Shown: piece after piece, positions 17,527 through 25,726 of the stretch
Numbering within the stretch: position 1 is the first letter of the stretch
How the letters are laid out: each line of letters begins with the position of its first letter
From: Marivita sp.
GTDB taxonomy: Bacteria > Pseudomonadota > Alphaproteobacteria > Rhodobacterales > Rhodobacteraceae
Assembly: GCF_022763305.1 (NCBI RefSeq)
Contig: NZ_JALEGT010000035.1
Location: 62,001 to 126,000 of the forward strand
Length of the DNA stretch: 64,000 nt
Direction of reading: 5' to 3'
Notes under the pieces: generated by a model
Databases searched by the model: none
Seen by the model: the letters and a program-made list of their open reading frames with translations, nothing else
What the model was told of the DNA's origin: nothing
Translations under genes and position numbers: made by a program

Positions 17527-18779
17527 CCCTGCCCAAGATCGCTTACCTGACCGGCGAATATCCCCGCGCCAGCGACACATTCATCCAGCGCGAGGTCGCC
17601 AATCTGCGCGCCTTGGGGCACGAGGTCCTGACCTGTTCGATCCGCACGACCGGCGCGGAACATCTGGTCGGCCCCGAACAGAGCGAAGAACATGCCCGCA
17701 CGTTCAAGGTGCTGGACGCGGTGCGCAACCCGGCAACCACGCTGAAGGCGCACTGGCGCTGGATGAAAACGCCGGGACGCTATCTTTCGGCGCTTGGTTT
17801 GGCGTGGAGCACCGCGCCGAAGGGGATCAAGGGGCGGCTTTATAACCTGATCTATTTCGTCGAGGCCGGAGTGCTTGCGGCCAAGCTGGCAGACGAAGGT
17901 GTGACCCATCTGCACAATCACATTGCCAAGGCATCGTGCACGGTGGCGATGCTGGCAGGGGAACTCTCTGGTCTGCGGTGGAGCTTTACCATCCACGGGC
18001 CCGACATCTTTTTCGAGCCAAACCATTGGCGGATCGACGAAAAGGCTGCTCGAGCAGCCTTCGTGTCGTGCATCAGCCATTTCTGTCGGTCCCAACTCAT
18101 GTGTTTTGCCGATGCGCAACACTGGCACAAGCTGCACATCGTGCATTGCGGCGTGGACCCGTCGCGGTACGCGCCCAAGCCGGTTCGAACCGGCTTGCGG
18201 GCGCTCTTTGTCGGGCGACTGGCTGGCGTCAAAGGCGTGCCGATCCTGATCGACGCTGTCGCGCGTTTGGCCGACACGTACCCCGATCTCACCCTGCGCC
18301 TTGTCGGCGATGGACCGGACCGCAAGGCGCTGGAAACCGAGGTCGCCCAGCGCGGCTTGCAGGATCGCATCGTCTTTCTCGGATACAAATCGCAGGCTGA
18401 GGTGGCCGAGGAACTGGCGCAAACGGATGTCTTCGTCCTGCCCAGCTTTGCCGAAGGCGTGCCCGTCGTTTTGATGGAAGCGATGGCGTCGCAGGTGCCC
18501 GTTCTGACCACGCGCATCGCCGGGGTTCCTGAATTGGTCGAAGATGGCACGAGCGGTCGCCTCGTGCCGCCGGGCGATGTTGACGCCTTTGCCAAGGCGC
18601 TGGAAGCTTTGCTGTCGGATGCCGCCCTGCGTCAGGTTTATGGCGCGGCTGGACGGGCCAAGGTGGTCGCGGAATACGACGCAGCACGGGAAGCGCAGTG
18701 GCTGTCCGAACTGATCGTGTACTATGGGACAGGTCGCGCGGTGCCCAACCTGCGCCCGTCCGGGGAGGCCGAGGCATGA
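17523..18779 (+). CDS. Glycosyltransferase family 4 (GT-B fold)
   Basis: A 418-residue GT4-type retaining glycosyltransferase. The N-terminal half (IAYLTGEYPRASDTFIQREV, HLHNHIAKASC) resembles WcaL/colanic-acid type enzymes. The C-terminal Rossmann half carries the donor-binding elements RALFVGRLAGVKGV, LVGDGPDRKALE and the EX7E motif in PSFAEGVPVVLMEAMA. It is cytoplasmic or membrane-associated and adds one sugar to the growing EPS repeat unit. The start at the ATGA overlap (17523) gives the family N-terminus. It is coupled at its end to a GT2 gene by another ATGA. Confidence 0.92.
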   Translation: MTLPKIAYLTGEYPRASDTFIQREVANLRALGHEVLTCSIRTTGAEHLVGPEQSEEHARTFKVLDAVRNPATTLKAHWRWMKTPGRYLSALGLAWSTAPKGIKGRLYNLIYFVEAGVLAAKLADEGVTHLHNHIAKASCTVAMLAGELSGLRWSFTIHGPDIFFEPNHWRIDEKAARAAFVSCISHFCRSQLMCFADAQHWHKLHIVHCGVDPSRYAPKPVRTGLRALFVGRLAGVKGVPILIDAVARLADTYPDLTLRLVGDGPDRKALETEVAQRGLQDRIVFLGYKSQAEVAEELAQTDVFVLPSFAEGVPVVLMEAMASQVPVLTTRIAGVPELVEDGTSGRLVPPGDVDAFAKALEALLSDAALRQVYGAAGRAKVVAEYDAAREAQWLSELIVYYGTGRAVPNLRPSGEAEA

Positions 18780-19744
18780 GCGTGGATATTGTTCTGATCG
18801 GTCGCAATGAGGGGCAGAAACTGGTCCGTTCGCTCGCCTCGGTCGCGCCTCAGGCCCGGCGAATGGTCTACGTGGACAGCGGCTCGACCGACCAGAGTGT
18901 CGCCAATGCGGAACAGGCGGGGGCCATCGTGGTACGGCTGGATATGTCGGTGCCCTTTACCGCAGCCCGCGCGCGCAACGAAGGGTTTGCGGCCCTGATG
19001 GCGCAGGATGATCCACCCGATGTGGTGCAGTTCCTCGATGGTGATTGCATCATGGCCGATGGCTGGCTTGACAAGGCCGAGGCAAGGTTGCGGTCCGAAA
19101 CCGATCTTGCGCTGGTCACCGGTCAGCAGCGCGAGATGCGGCGCGATGCGAGTGTGTTCAACCAGATGTTCGACGTGGAATGGTCGCGCCCTGCTGGGGA
19201 GATCATGACCTGTCCCGGTAACATGATGGTGCGCGTTGTAGCCTTCGAAGAGGTGGGGGGGTTCAATCCCACCGTGATTGCTGCCGAGGATGACGAGTTC
19301 TGCACGCGGCTGCGCAAGGCGGGGTGGCGGTTGCTGCGCATTGCCGAGCCGATGGCCGGGCATGACGCCAACATGATGAAGTTTTCACAATGGTGGAAAC
19401 GGGCCGAGCGGACCGGTCATGGGTTCGCGCAGGTCGGCCATCTGCACCCGGACTATTTCGTGCGCGAACGCCAGCGCGGCTGGTTTTATGGATTGCTGCT
19501 GCCGTTCCTGGCAGTTGTCGGGACACTATCTTCACCCGCCGTCCCGGTTCTGGTTCTAGGTCTTTATGCGCTGTCCTATTGGAAAACGGCCAAAGGGCTG
19601 ATCACGGAAGGCCTGCCGGCGCAGGAGGCCCGCGCCCATGCGGTGTACCTCACATTGTCGAAGTTTCCGAATGTCATCGGCATGATCCGCTTTCACTGGC
19701 GGCGCCTGAACAACGCGCAGATGCGCATCATCGAATACAAGTAA
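18776..19744 (+). CDS. Glycosyltransferase family 2
   Basis: A 322-residue GT-A fold enzyme. VDIVLIGRNEGQKLVRSLAS opens the nucleotide-binding domain, YVDSGSTDQSV follows, and FLDGDCIMADGWL is the DXD-type metal site. The C-terminal part has one or two hydrophobic segments (FYGLLLPFLAVVGTL), suggesting membrane association. It starts in an ATGA overlap with the GT4 gene and ends 13 bases before the fused oxidoreductase/epimerase. It is expected to act in EPS repeat assembly; donor and linkage are unknown. Confidence 0.9.
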   Translation: MSVDIVLIGRNEGQKLVRSLASVAPQARRMVYVDSGSTDQSVANAEQAGAIVVRLDMSVPFTAARARNEGFAALMAQDDPPDVVQFLDGDCIMADGWLDKAEARLRSETDLALVTGQQREMRRDASVFNQMFDVEWSRPAGEIMTCPGNMMVRVVAFEEVGGFNPTVIAAEDDEFCTRLRKAGWRLLRIAEPMAGHDANMMKFSQWWKRAERTGHGFAQVGHLHPDYFVRERQRGWFYGLLLPFLAVVGTLSSPAVPVLVLGLYALSYWKTAKGLITEGLPAQEARAHAVYLTLSKFPNVIGMIRFHWRRLNNAQMRIIEYK

Positions 19745-19757
19745 GGGGTTGAGGCGA

Positions 19758-21866
19758 ATGGCGTCTTCCAAAATCCGCGTGGGTCTGATCGGGGCCGGAT
19801 ATATCGCAAGCTGGCACGCGGATGCGCTCCGCGCGACCGATGGGGTCGAGATCACCGCCGTGTGCGATCCGTCCGAAGCTGCGGCCAAAGGATTGGCCGA
19901 AGGGTTGGGCGTGCGGGCCTTCGGCGATTTGGCCGACCTGATCGAGGCCAAGGTCTGCGATGCAGTTCATATCCTGACGCCGCCGCATCTCCATCACCTG
20001 CTGGCGATCCAGTGCCTGAAGGCCGGGCTGCACGTGCTGGTGGAAAAGCCGGTGGCAACCTCAGCGGAAGAAACCGCCGAGATCGAAGCGGTGGCGCAGG
20101 AACACGGTGTGCGCTTTCATGCGGGGCACAACTTCATGGGGCTGCCGTCCTACGACCGGCTGAAAGGGATGCTGGCCAAGGGCGAACTGGGGCGCGTGTC
20201 CGTGGCCGAGGTGCATTGGTGCCTGCCGCTTGCGCCGTTGCGGTCGGGACCGTTCGGCATCTGGCTGCTGCGCGAACCGAAGAACCTGCTGCTCGAACTG
20301 GGGCCGCACCTGATGGGGTTCATCGTGGACCTGTTCGGGGTGCCGGACATCCAGTCCGTTCAACTGTCCAAACCCGTTGATCTGCCGGGGGACGATACCC
20401 GCCATCAGGCGTGGCGCATCATGGCGCAGGCCGGGGATGTGGATGTGACGCTGACCATTTCGATGGTCGAAACGATTGACGACCGGTCTTTGACCCTACG
20501 GGGTTCGTCCGGTCGGGCGCGGCTGGACTTCGCGGCTGACACTTTGGTGGTGGAACGCGAAAACGCGTCGGATCTCGTGCTGAACCCGCTGCGGCGGCAG
20601 TTGGACCTGTCGTGGCAGCACCTGCGCGAAGGGCTTGGCAATACGTTTACACAGGTGACGTCCCTGAACCGCAAATCCCCCTATGCGCTAAGCTTTCAGG
20701 GAATGGATGCGGCGATTTATGATGCGCTGCGGACCGGGAAGGCTCCGGATGCGCGGTTCTCGGGCGCAAGCGCGGTCAAGGTCATGACGGCGCTGGATCA
20801 GGCATTGGCCCTGGTTCCGGCGGATCAATTGAAAGCCGCCGCCACCAAGGCGAAGACCCGCGATCCGAAGCCGACGGCGATGGTCATTGGCGGGACCGGG
20901 TTCATCGGTCGTGCGCTGACCCGTGCGCTGGTGGCGAAAGGGCAGGACGTGCGCGTGCTGAGCCGGGGGCGCTTTGGCCCCTTCCCCGACTTGCCGGACG
21001 AGGTCGAGACGGTGGGCGTGTCGCTCTATGACAAGGCGGCGCTGGTCGAGGCGATGAAAGGCATCGACGTGGTCTACAACTTGGCCCGGTCTTTGGAGGG
21101 CACATGGGACGAGGCGCTGGAGCATGATGTCGGCGTGGCCGTCCGGATCGCAGAGGCTTGTCAGGAGGCCGGGGTCAAACGGTTGGTCTATACCGGGACG
21201 ATCGCGAGCTATGACATGTCGTCGCCCACACAGAAAATCACCGAGGACGTGGCGTTTCCCGACGATATGAGCGACCGCAACATGTATGCCCGATCCAAGG
21301 CGGAATGCGAAAAGCGGCTGATGGAGATGCATCGCCGCGACGGGCTGCCGCTTGTTATTGCGCGACCGGGGATCGTGGTGGGCCACGGCGGACCGCTCCA
21401 GCACTGGGGAATCGGGCGCTGGCATGGCGCGGGGGCTGTGCGCATCTGGGGTAATGGGTTGAACATCCTGCCCTTCGTTCTGATCGACGATGTGGCGGAA
21501 GGGCTGATCCTGATGGCGGACCATCCGGACGCAGTGGGCAAGAGCTACAATCTGATCGGGGAACCCATGCTGTCGGGCAAGGGCTATTTCGACGCGATCC
21601 ATTCGGCGTTGGGCGCGAAAATCCGGGTTTCCACCGGGAACCTGACACTGTTCTGGGCGGCGGACGCGATCAAGCATGTCCTCAAGGTCTATGCGCTGCG
21701 GCGGCGTGGATTGACCCGCCCATCACTTGCCGACTGGAAAAGTCGGGCGCACCTGTCACCGTTTGTGAACACCAAACCAAAGCAAGAGCTGGGCTGGACA
21801 CCGGAACAGGACAAGGCGCGGTTTGTGCAAAAGGCAATCGGTCAGGCCAATCTTTTTGGATTCTGA
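19758..21866 (+). CDS. Bifunctional Gfo/Idh/MocA oxidoreductase - NAD-dependent epimerase/dehydratase fusion
   Basis: A 702-residue two-domain protein. Residues 1-360 are a complete Gfo/Idh/MocA enzyme (VGLIGAGYIASWHADAL, LVEKPVATS); residues 374-702 are a complete extended SDR (MVIGGTGFIGRALTRAL, TGTIASYDMS, catalytic YARSKAECE). Each half has its own dinucleotide-binding motif, so it should catalyse two successive NAD(P)-dependent steps on a sugar. The ATG at 19758 follows a GAGG site; an in-frame TTG nine bases earlier is less likely. The frame is unbroken across the junction. The same two families occur as separate genes at 15479 and 16594 in the same run. Confidence 0.9.
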   Translation: MASSKIRVGLIGAGYIASWHADALRATDGVEITAVCDPSEAAAKGLAEGLGVRAFGDLADLIEAKVCDAVHILTPPHLHHLLAIQCLKAGLHVLVEKPVATSAEETAEIEAVAQEHGVRFHAGHNFMGLPSYDRLKGMLAKGELGRVSVAEVHWCLPLAPLRSGPFGIWLLREPKNLLLELGPHLMGFIVDLFGVPDIQSVQLSKPVDLPGDDTRHQAWRIMAQAGDVDVTLTISMVETIDDRSLTLRGSSGRARLDFAADTLVVERENASDLVLNPLRRQLDLSWQHLREGLGNTFTQVTSLNRKSPYALSFQGMDAAIYDALRTGKAPDARFSGASAVKVMTALDQALALVPADQLKAAATKAKTRDPKPTAMVIGGTGFIGRALTRALVAKGQDVRVLSRGRFGPFPDLPDEVETVGVSLYDKAALVEAMKGIDVVYNLARSLEGTWDEALEHDVGVAVRIAEACQEAGVKRLVYTGTIASYDMSSPTQKITEDVAFPDDMSDRNMYARSKAECEKRLMEMHRRDGLPLVIARPGIVVGHGGPLQHWGIGRWHGAGAVRIWGNGLNILPFVLIDDVAEGLILMADHPDAVGKSYNLIGEPMLSGKGYFDAIHSALGAKIRVSTGNLTLFWAADAIKHVLKVYALRRRGLTRPSLADWKSRAHLSPFVNTKPKQELGWTPEQDKARFVQKAIGQANLFGF

Positions 21867-21910
21867 TCGCCGGTTTTTGATAAACAATCCCCTCAAATCG
21901 GACGTATTCT

Positions 21911-21928
21911 TGACAGATTGCCCTGTCA
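21911..21928. promoter_or_regulatory. Palindrome in the promoter region of the tyrosine-kinase-like EPS gene
   Basis: TGACAG (21911-21916) and CTGTCA (21923-21928) form a perfect inverted repeat with a 6-base spacer, and the left arm overlaps a TTGACA -35-like hexamer at 21910-21915. It lies 75-92 bases before the ATG at 22003, in the 136-base gap after the fused oxidoreductase gene. A repressor bound here would block the -35 box. No clear -10 box is seen. Confidence 0.35.
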
Positions 21929-22002
21929 CAGGTGGAACACGCGGCCATGGTCGCACTGAATCAGGACCGGAACTCAACGATGCCGCGACACGAGGCTGAT
22001 AC

Positions 22003-23247
22003 ATGACCGAGCAGCCCAAGTTCCAGCGCCGCAAGCGGCGCGGGACCGAGGCCGTTGCAGAGCCTCGGCGCAGCCAAACGCCACCGTTCGATCCCACGCT
22101 CGAAGAGCTTGAGGCATTGATTGCCCAGAAAGAAGCGCTGTTGCAGCGCAGGGCAGAGCTTGAAGCGGCGGAGCGGCGCGAAGCAGAGCGCGAGGCGGAA
22201 CGGGCCCGCGCGGCAAAAGAAGCTGCGGACGAAGCGCGTCGGGCCGAAGCCGCGCGCCGCGAAGCAGAGGCAGAACGGGCCCGTGCCGCAAAGGCCGCTG
22301 CTGAGAAAGCTCGCCAAGCCGAAGCTGCTCGGCTGGCCGAAGAGGCTGAACGGGCCGCCGAGGAACGCCGCGCCCTTGAAGCCGAGCAAGTCGCAAAGCG
22401 CAAACGTCAAGAAGCAGAGCTGCAGCAGGCTGCGGACGTGCAGGGTGCACAACCCAAGGCTCCGTTGGTCCTTGGCAAGACGTCTGAAGCCCCGCAGCGC
22501 TCCGCACCTGTTCTGGACCCGGAGGCGCCCTGGAAAGCCATCGACCGGTTCCATCTTGATCCACAACGGCTTGCCGAACGCAACGTGATCACCGCGTTGC
22601 GTCAGGATCCGTCGCACACACGGTTCGACATCCTGCGCACGCGCATGCTTCAGGCCCTGTCGGAACATGGGTGGAAACGCGTGGCTATCACGTCGCCCAC
22701 CAAGGATTGCGGCAAGACCTTTACCGCCGCGAACCTTGCAATCAGCCTGTCGCGTCAGGAGAACTGCCGCACTGTCCTTCTGGACCTCGATATGCGCAGT
22801 CCGAGCCTGCACAAGATTTTCGGTGTGTCCGATACCGGGGCCATTGGCGACATGCTGCGCGGTGACATCGCGCCCGAAACCCATCTGCAGGGTTTTGCCC
22901 CGAACTCGATTTCCGCAGGCTCGCATGTCGCCATCGGGTTCAACGGAATTGTCGAGCCCTACGCCTCTGAGCTGTTGCAGGACCCGTCAAGTGCCGATGT
23001 CCTGGACGAGATCGAAGCGCAGTTCAATCCGACGGTCATGCTGTTCGACCTGCCGCCGGCCTTACTCAACGACGATGTGATCGCGATGCGCCCGCATATC
23101 GACGCACTGCTGATCGTGGCGGCCGGTGGGCTGACAAAGGCGAACGACATCAAGGAAACGGAACGTCGGCTTGGCGACAAGGTCCCGCTTCTGGGTGTGG
23201 TTCTGAACAAAGCCGAACAGGTCGAAGCGAGCGATTACCCGTACTGA
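22003..23247 (+). CDS. EPS tyrosine-kinase-like P-loop ATPase (CpsD/CapB/Wzc-C type) with coiled-coil N-terminus
   Basis: A 414-residue protein. Residues 1-25 are basic; about 35-150 form a highly charged Ala/Glu/Arg coiled coil with an internal duplication. A MinD-like P-loop domain follows: Walker A TSPTKDCGKTFTAAN, A' motif LLDLDMRSPS and Walker B VMLFDLPPAL, as in bacterial tyrosine kinases that control polysaccharide chain length. The usual C-terminal tyrosine cluster is reduced to DYPY at the very end. The partner chain-length protein is encoded convergently, with three bases between the stops, instead of upstream in the same operon. Kinase activity is inferred. Confidence 0.82.
   Translation: MTEQPKFQRRKRRGTEAVAEPRRSQTPPFDPTLEELEALIAQKEALLQRRAELEAAERREAEREAERARAAKEAADEARRAEAARREAEAERARAAKAAAEKARQAEAARLAEEAERAAEERRALEAEQVAKRKRQEAELQQAADVQGAQPKAPLVLGKTSEAPQRSAPVLDPEAPWKAIDRFHLDPQRLAERNVITALRQDPSHTRFDILRTRMLQALSEHGWKRVAITSPTKDCGKTFTAANLAISLSRQENCRTVLLDLDMRSPSLHKIFGVSDTGAIGDMLRGDIAPETHLQGFAPNSISAGSHVAIGFNGIVEPYASELLQDPSSADVLDEIEAQFNPTVMLFDLPPALLNDDVIAMRPHIDALLIVAAGGLTKANDIKETERRLGDKVPLLGVVLNKAEQVEASDYPY
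22177..22332 (+). repeat. Imperfect tandem duplication inside the kinase-like gene
   Basis: Two in-frame units of 27 and 25 codons, 22177-22257 and 22258-22332, encode near-identical charged segments (each contains AERARAAK and ends in AEAAR). They extend the coiled coil of the kinase-like protein. The DNA copies differ at many third positions, so the duplication is not recent. Confidence 0.7.
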
Positions 23248-23250
23248 GCG

Positions 23251-24585
23251 CTATTGCGCGTTGCGCGGTGAAACGGACATCCCCGTCAGTGATGCCAGTG
23301 GCTTGGCCAAGAGCCCGATCACACCCACGATCAGGGCGATGAGAACGCCGAAGACAACCTTGATGCCTTTACCCTTCTTGCGGGACGGGGCGCCTTTGCC
23401 CGTGTCGAGGACGGGGACCGAGATCACCGGCCGGATGCCCAGCACGCGTTCCATCTGGCCCGCATTGCGGATCGGCGGATTGAGCAATTCCAGCACAAAG
23501 GCCACACCGAGTGCCAACATACCGCTGGCCACACCGCCCATCATCGCGACGGAGCGTTTGCTGCGCGACACCGGGAAGACCGGCACAATCGCCCGCTCCA
23601 GCACTTCGAAGCGCGCCAGTTGCCGCTGCTCCTCAAGGCTCTGGCTCATCTGGGCGTCGGCCTTGCGACGCGAGATGACGGTGAATTGTTCGTTCAGCTG
23701 GGTCAGTTCACGCTGCAGCGACGCGAGTTCACGTTCGACGGCTGGCGCGCGGGCCAGCAATGCGTTGATCTGCCCCACACGTGTCTCGATCAGCGTGATC
23801 TGATCCTGCAGCAAACCAACTTCGCGTTCGAGCGCTTCGGGACGTGTGCGGGCACTGTTGGACTCAAGGCTCAGAACCTGTTGGCGCAGCGTCAGAAGCG
23901 ACGCGTTCAACGTTGTCAGTTCGCCTTGGAGAACGGTGATGTTGGCGGGCAGCACCTCGGCATTGGCCGACTTGAACTGCGCGATCACGCTTTCTGCGGC
24001 GGCGATCTCTTCGCGAATGCGCGCTTCTTCGATGTTGAAGAACTCGACTTCCATCTGGGCACGGTCAACGCTGCGGCTGCGAGCCTCTTGCATGACCCGG
24101 TCAAGCATCTCGTTCGCCACGTCTGCTGCTTTTTGCGGGTCGCTCAAGTTGACGGTGATGACCATGCCGGACACCGATTGCACCGGCTGCCACGGCTCGC
24201 CGCCGCCGATGGCCTCGACGGTGACAGAATTGCGCATCGCGTCCAGGCGCATCGCAGCCGTCATGTTGGGGATGTCGTTGAACAGATCGTACTTGTCCAT
24301 CACCTCGACCAGCGAGCCACGGGACATCACGCGCTGTTCGATCAGCTGCACCGTACGGCGGGCATCGAGGCTGGCGCGGTTGTCGACCATCGCGCCCACG
24401 CTAGTGTTTGTGCCAGCGACCTGGGCGTCCTCGATCTGCACAACCGCAATGGCGTTGTAGACGGGGATCCGCGACAGGGCGACAGCCAAAGAAATGATGC
24501 ACCCGACAAAGGTGATCAGAATGATGAGACCAAGACGCCGCTTGATTGCGGAGAATACCTCTTCGAACGACTGAAAATACAGCAC
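23251..24585 (-). CDS. Polysaccharide chain-length determinant / copolymerase (Wzz/GumC family)
   Basis: A 444-residue inner-membrane protein starting at a GTG with GGAG eight bases upstream. TM1 is at about 17-37 (LGLIILITFVGCIISLAVAL), the periplasmic part holds a long coiled coil at about 165-335, and a second hydrophobic segment (MMGGVASGMLALGVAFVLEL) lies around 345-365. A third hydrophobic stretch near the C-terminus (VVFGVLIALIVGVIGLL) is not usual for Wzz proteins. These proteins set chain length or gate export of EPS together with the tyrosine kinase encoded convergently. It is preceded by the terminator of the PKS/NRPS operon, so it should have its own promoter in 24586-24694. Confidence 0.87.
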   Translation of the reverse strand: MLYFQSFEEVFSAIKRRLGLIILITFVGCIISLAVALSRIPVYNAIAVVQIEDAQVAGTNTSVGAMVDNRASLDARRTVQLIEQRVMSRGSLVEVMDKYDLFNDIPNMTAAMRLDAMRNSVTVEAIGGGEPWQPVQSVSGMVITVNLSDPQKAADVANEMLDRVMQEARSRSVDRAQMEVEFFNIEEARIREEIAAAESVIAQFKSANAEVLPANITVLQGELTTLNASLLTLRQQVLSLESNSARTRPEALEREVGLLQDQITLIETRVGQINALLARAPAVERELASLQRELTQLNEQFTVISRRKADAQMSQSLEEQRQLARFEVLERAIVPVFPVSRSKRSVAMMGGVASGMLALGVAFVLELLNPPIRNAGQMERVLGIRPVISVPVLDTGKGAPSRKKGKGIKVVFGVLIALIVGVIGLLAKPLASLTGMSVSPRNAQ

Positions 24586-24694
24586 GCGTTCAGCTCCAGT
24601 ACCAAGGCCCCCGCCTTGCCCAATTCAGGTCGGACCGTGACCGCTCGCCTTGGACAAGACACAACCTAGGCAAAACAAGGCAGAATTGCGACCT

Positions 24695-24728
24695 TAAAAA
24701 ACGAAAGATATGGAAACAACGCGTTTCC
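24695..24728 (-). terminator. Intrinsic terminator after the PKS/NRPS/SGNH operon
   Basis: On the minus strand GGAAAC (24728-24723) and GTTTCC (24717-24712) form a 6-bp stem with a 5-base loop. The sequence below it carries a T-rich run ending in TTTTTT (24700-24695). It lies 45-78 bases after the stop of the SGNH-like gene and before the start of the chain-length gene. Confidence 0.6.
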
Positions 24729-24772
24729 CGGCTGTGCCTTGGCCCGGGCAAAACAAGCGTGCTGAACCGGGA

Positions 24773-25723
24773 TCACTCCTGCGGAATTCCGGTGATTGGC
24801 AGGCCCGAGACCACGTCCCAGACTGTCTGCTGCATCAGTTTGGCAAGCTCCGCCCCCGGCGCGTCGGCCGGTGTGCCATCCGCGCGGTCAAGCTGTGCGG
24901 GCAGGCCCAAGGGCGATCTCTGGTAGAGCACGGCATAATGGGTCAGCGCCACGAGGTAGGCCCCGAGATCGTTGATGTGGATGGGATCAATCGACCCATC
25001 TTCCATCCGCGCGAACAGATCTTCGCGAGAGGTGACATCATCAACGCCGGGACCCGCTTCGATCCTGCGGACCAGTTCCGCCATGACCCGCCCCGCCGGA
25101 ATCACGTGGATCGGTTGCGGTTCGCGACCAACCGCCATAGCACGGGCGAGCAGCACGCCTTCCCAATAGCGCGCGGGATCGGTGTCAAGACGTGTCAGCC
25201 AACCTTGCGGATCGTCCAGATCGTGCCAGCTTTCATAAAGGAACACGCGGATCTCGGGATTGCCCTTGCGGGCCTGCGAGACCCATTTTTCAAGATAGAC
25301 CGGCGCATCGAAATACTCGATCGCGGCTTCGATCTCGACCATTTCGGTCAGAACGAAAACATCGAACTCTCCGCTGTCCAACGCCTCTTTTGCATCTCTG
25401 TAGTGATCATGGGCGTTTTCGACATCAAAGCCCTGGATCGGTTCATCAGGTTCCCAATGGGTCTTGAGCGGCGTGCCCCATCCCAATTGGGACGCGTGCC
25501 TGTGACCCGCCATCTGCGCCAGCATGGCAGGCATGTCGCGCCCGACCAGAGAATGCCCGAGGTGAAACACCGACAGCGGGCCATCGGGTGGCGGCAAAGG
25601 TGTTTGGTAGACTGCAGCCAATTCCTCAGGTGAGAGGGTCTTGGGAAAGGCAAAATAAGCCCAAGCTGCCACCCCGCAGGCCAAGGCCGCCAATCCGGCA
25701 AGAACGAAGCGTGTCTCGGGCAT
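24773..25723 (-). CDS. SGNH-hydrolase-like exported or membrane-anchored protein
   Basis: A 316-residue protein. Residues 8-25 are hydrophobic (LAGLAALACGVAAWAYFAF), a signal anchor or signal peptide. FHLGHSLVGRD gives a GxS nucleophile candidate at S58, and DPIHINDLGAYL near residue 247 matches the DxxH block of SGNH/GDSL esterases. The intermediate Gly and Asn blocks are less clear, so esterase activity is a hypothesis. It starts only three bases after the NRPS stop and closes that operon. In EPS loci SGNH proteins often handle acetyl groups on sugars; here it could also act on the PKS/NRPS product. Confidence 0.65.
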   Translation of the reverse strand: MPETRFVLAGLAALACGVAAWAYFAFPKTLSPEELAAVYQTPLPPPDGPLSVFHLGHSLVGRDMPAMLAQMAGHRHASQLGWGTPLKTHWEPDEPIQGFDVENAHDHYRDAKEALDSGEFDVFVLTEMVEIEAAIEYFDAPVYLEKWVSQARKGNPEIRVFLYESWHDLDDPQGWLTRLDTDPARYWEGVLLARAMAVGREPQPIHVIPAGRVMAELVRRIEAGPGVDDVTSREDLFARMEDGSIDPIHINDLGAYLVALTHYAVLYQRSPLGLPAQLDRADGTPADAPGAELAKLMQQTVWDVVSGLPITGIPQE

Positions 25724-25726
25724 GGC

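Noticed and set aside
22177-22332. Recent DNA repeat or assembly duplication
   Set aside because: The two units differ at many synonymous positions and in length by two codons, so they are an old protein-level duplication.
23240-23275. Bidirectional terminator between the kinase-like and chain-length genes
   Set aside because: Only short GCGC repeats without a stable stem or T-tract are present.
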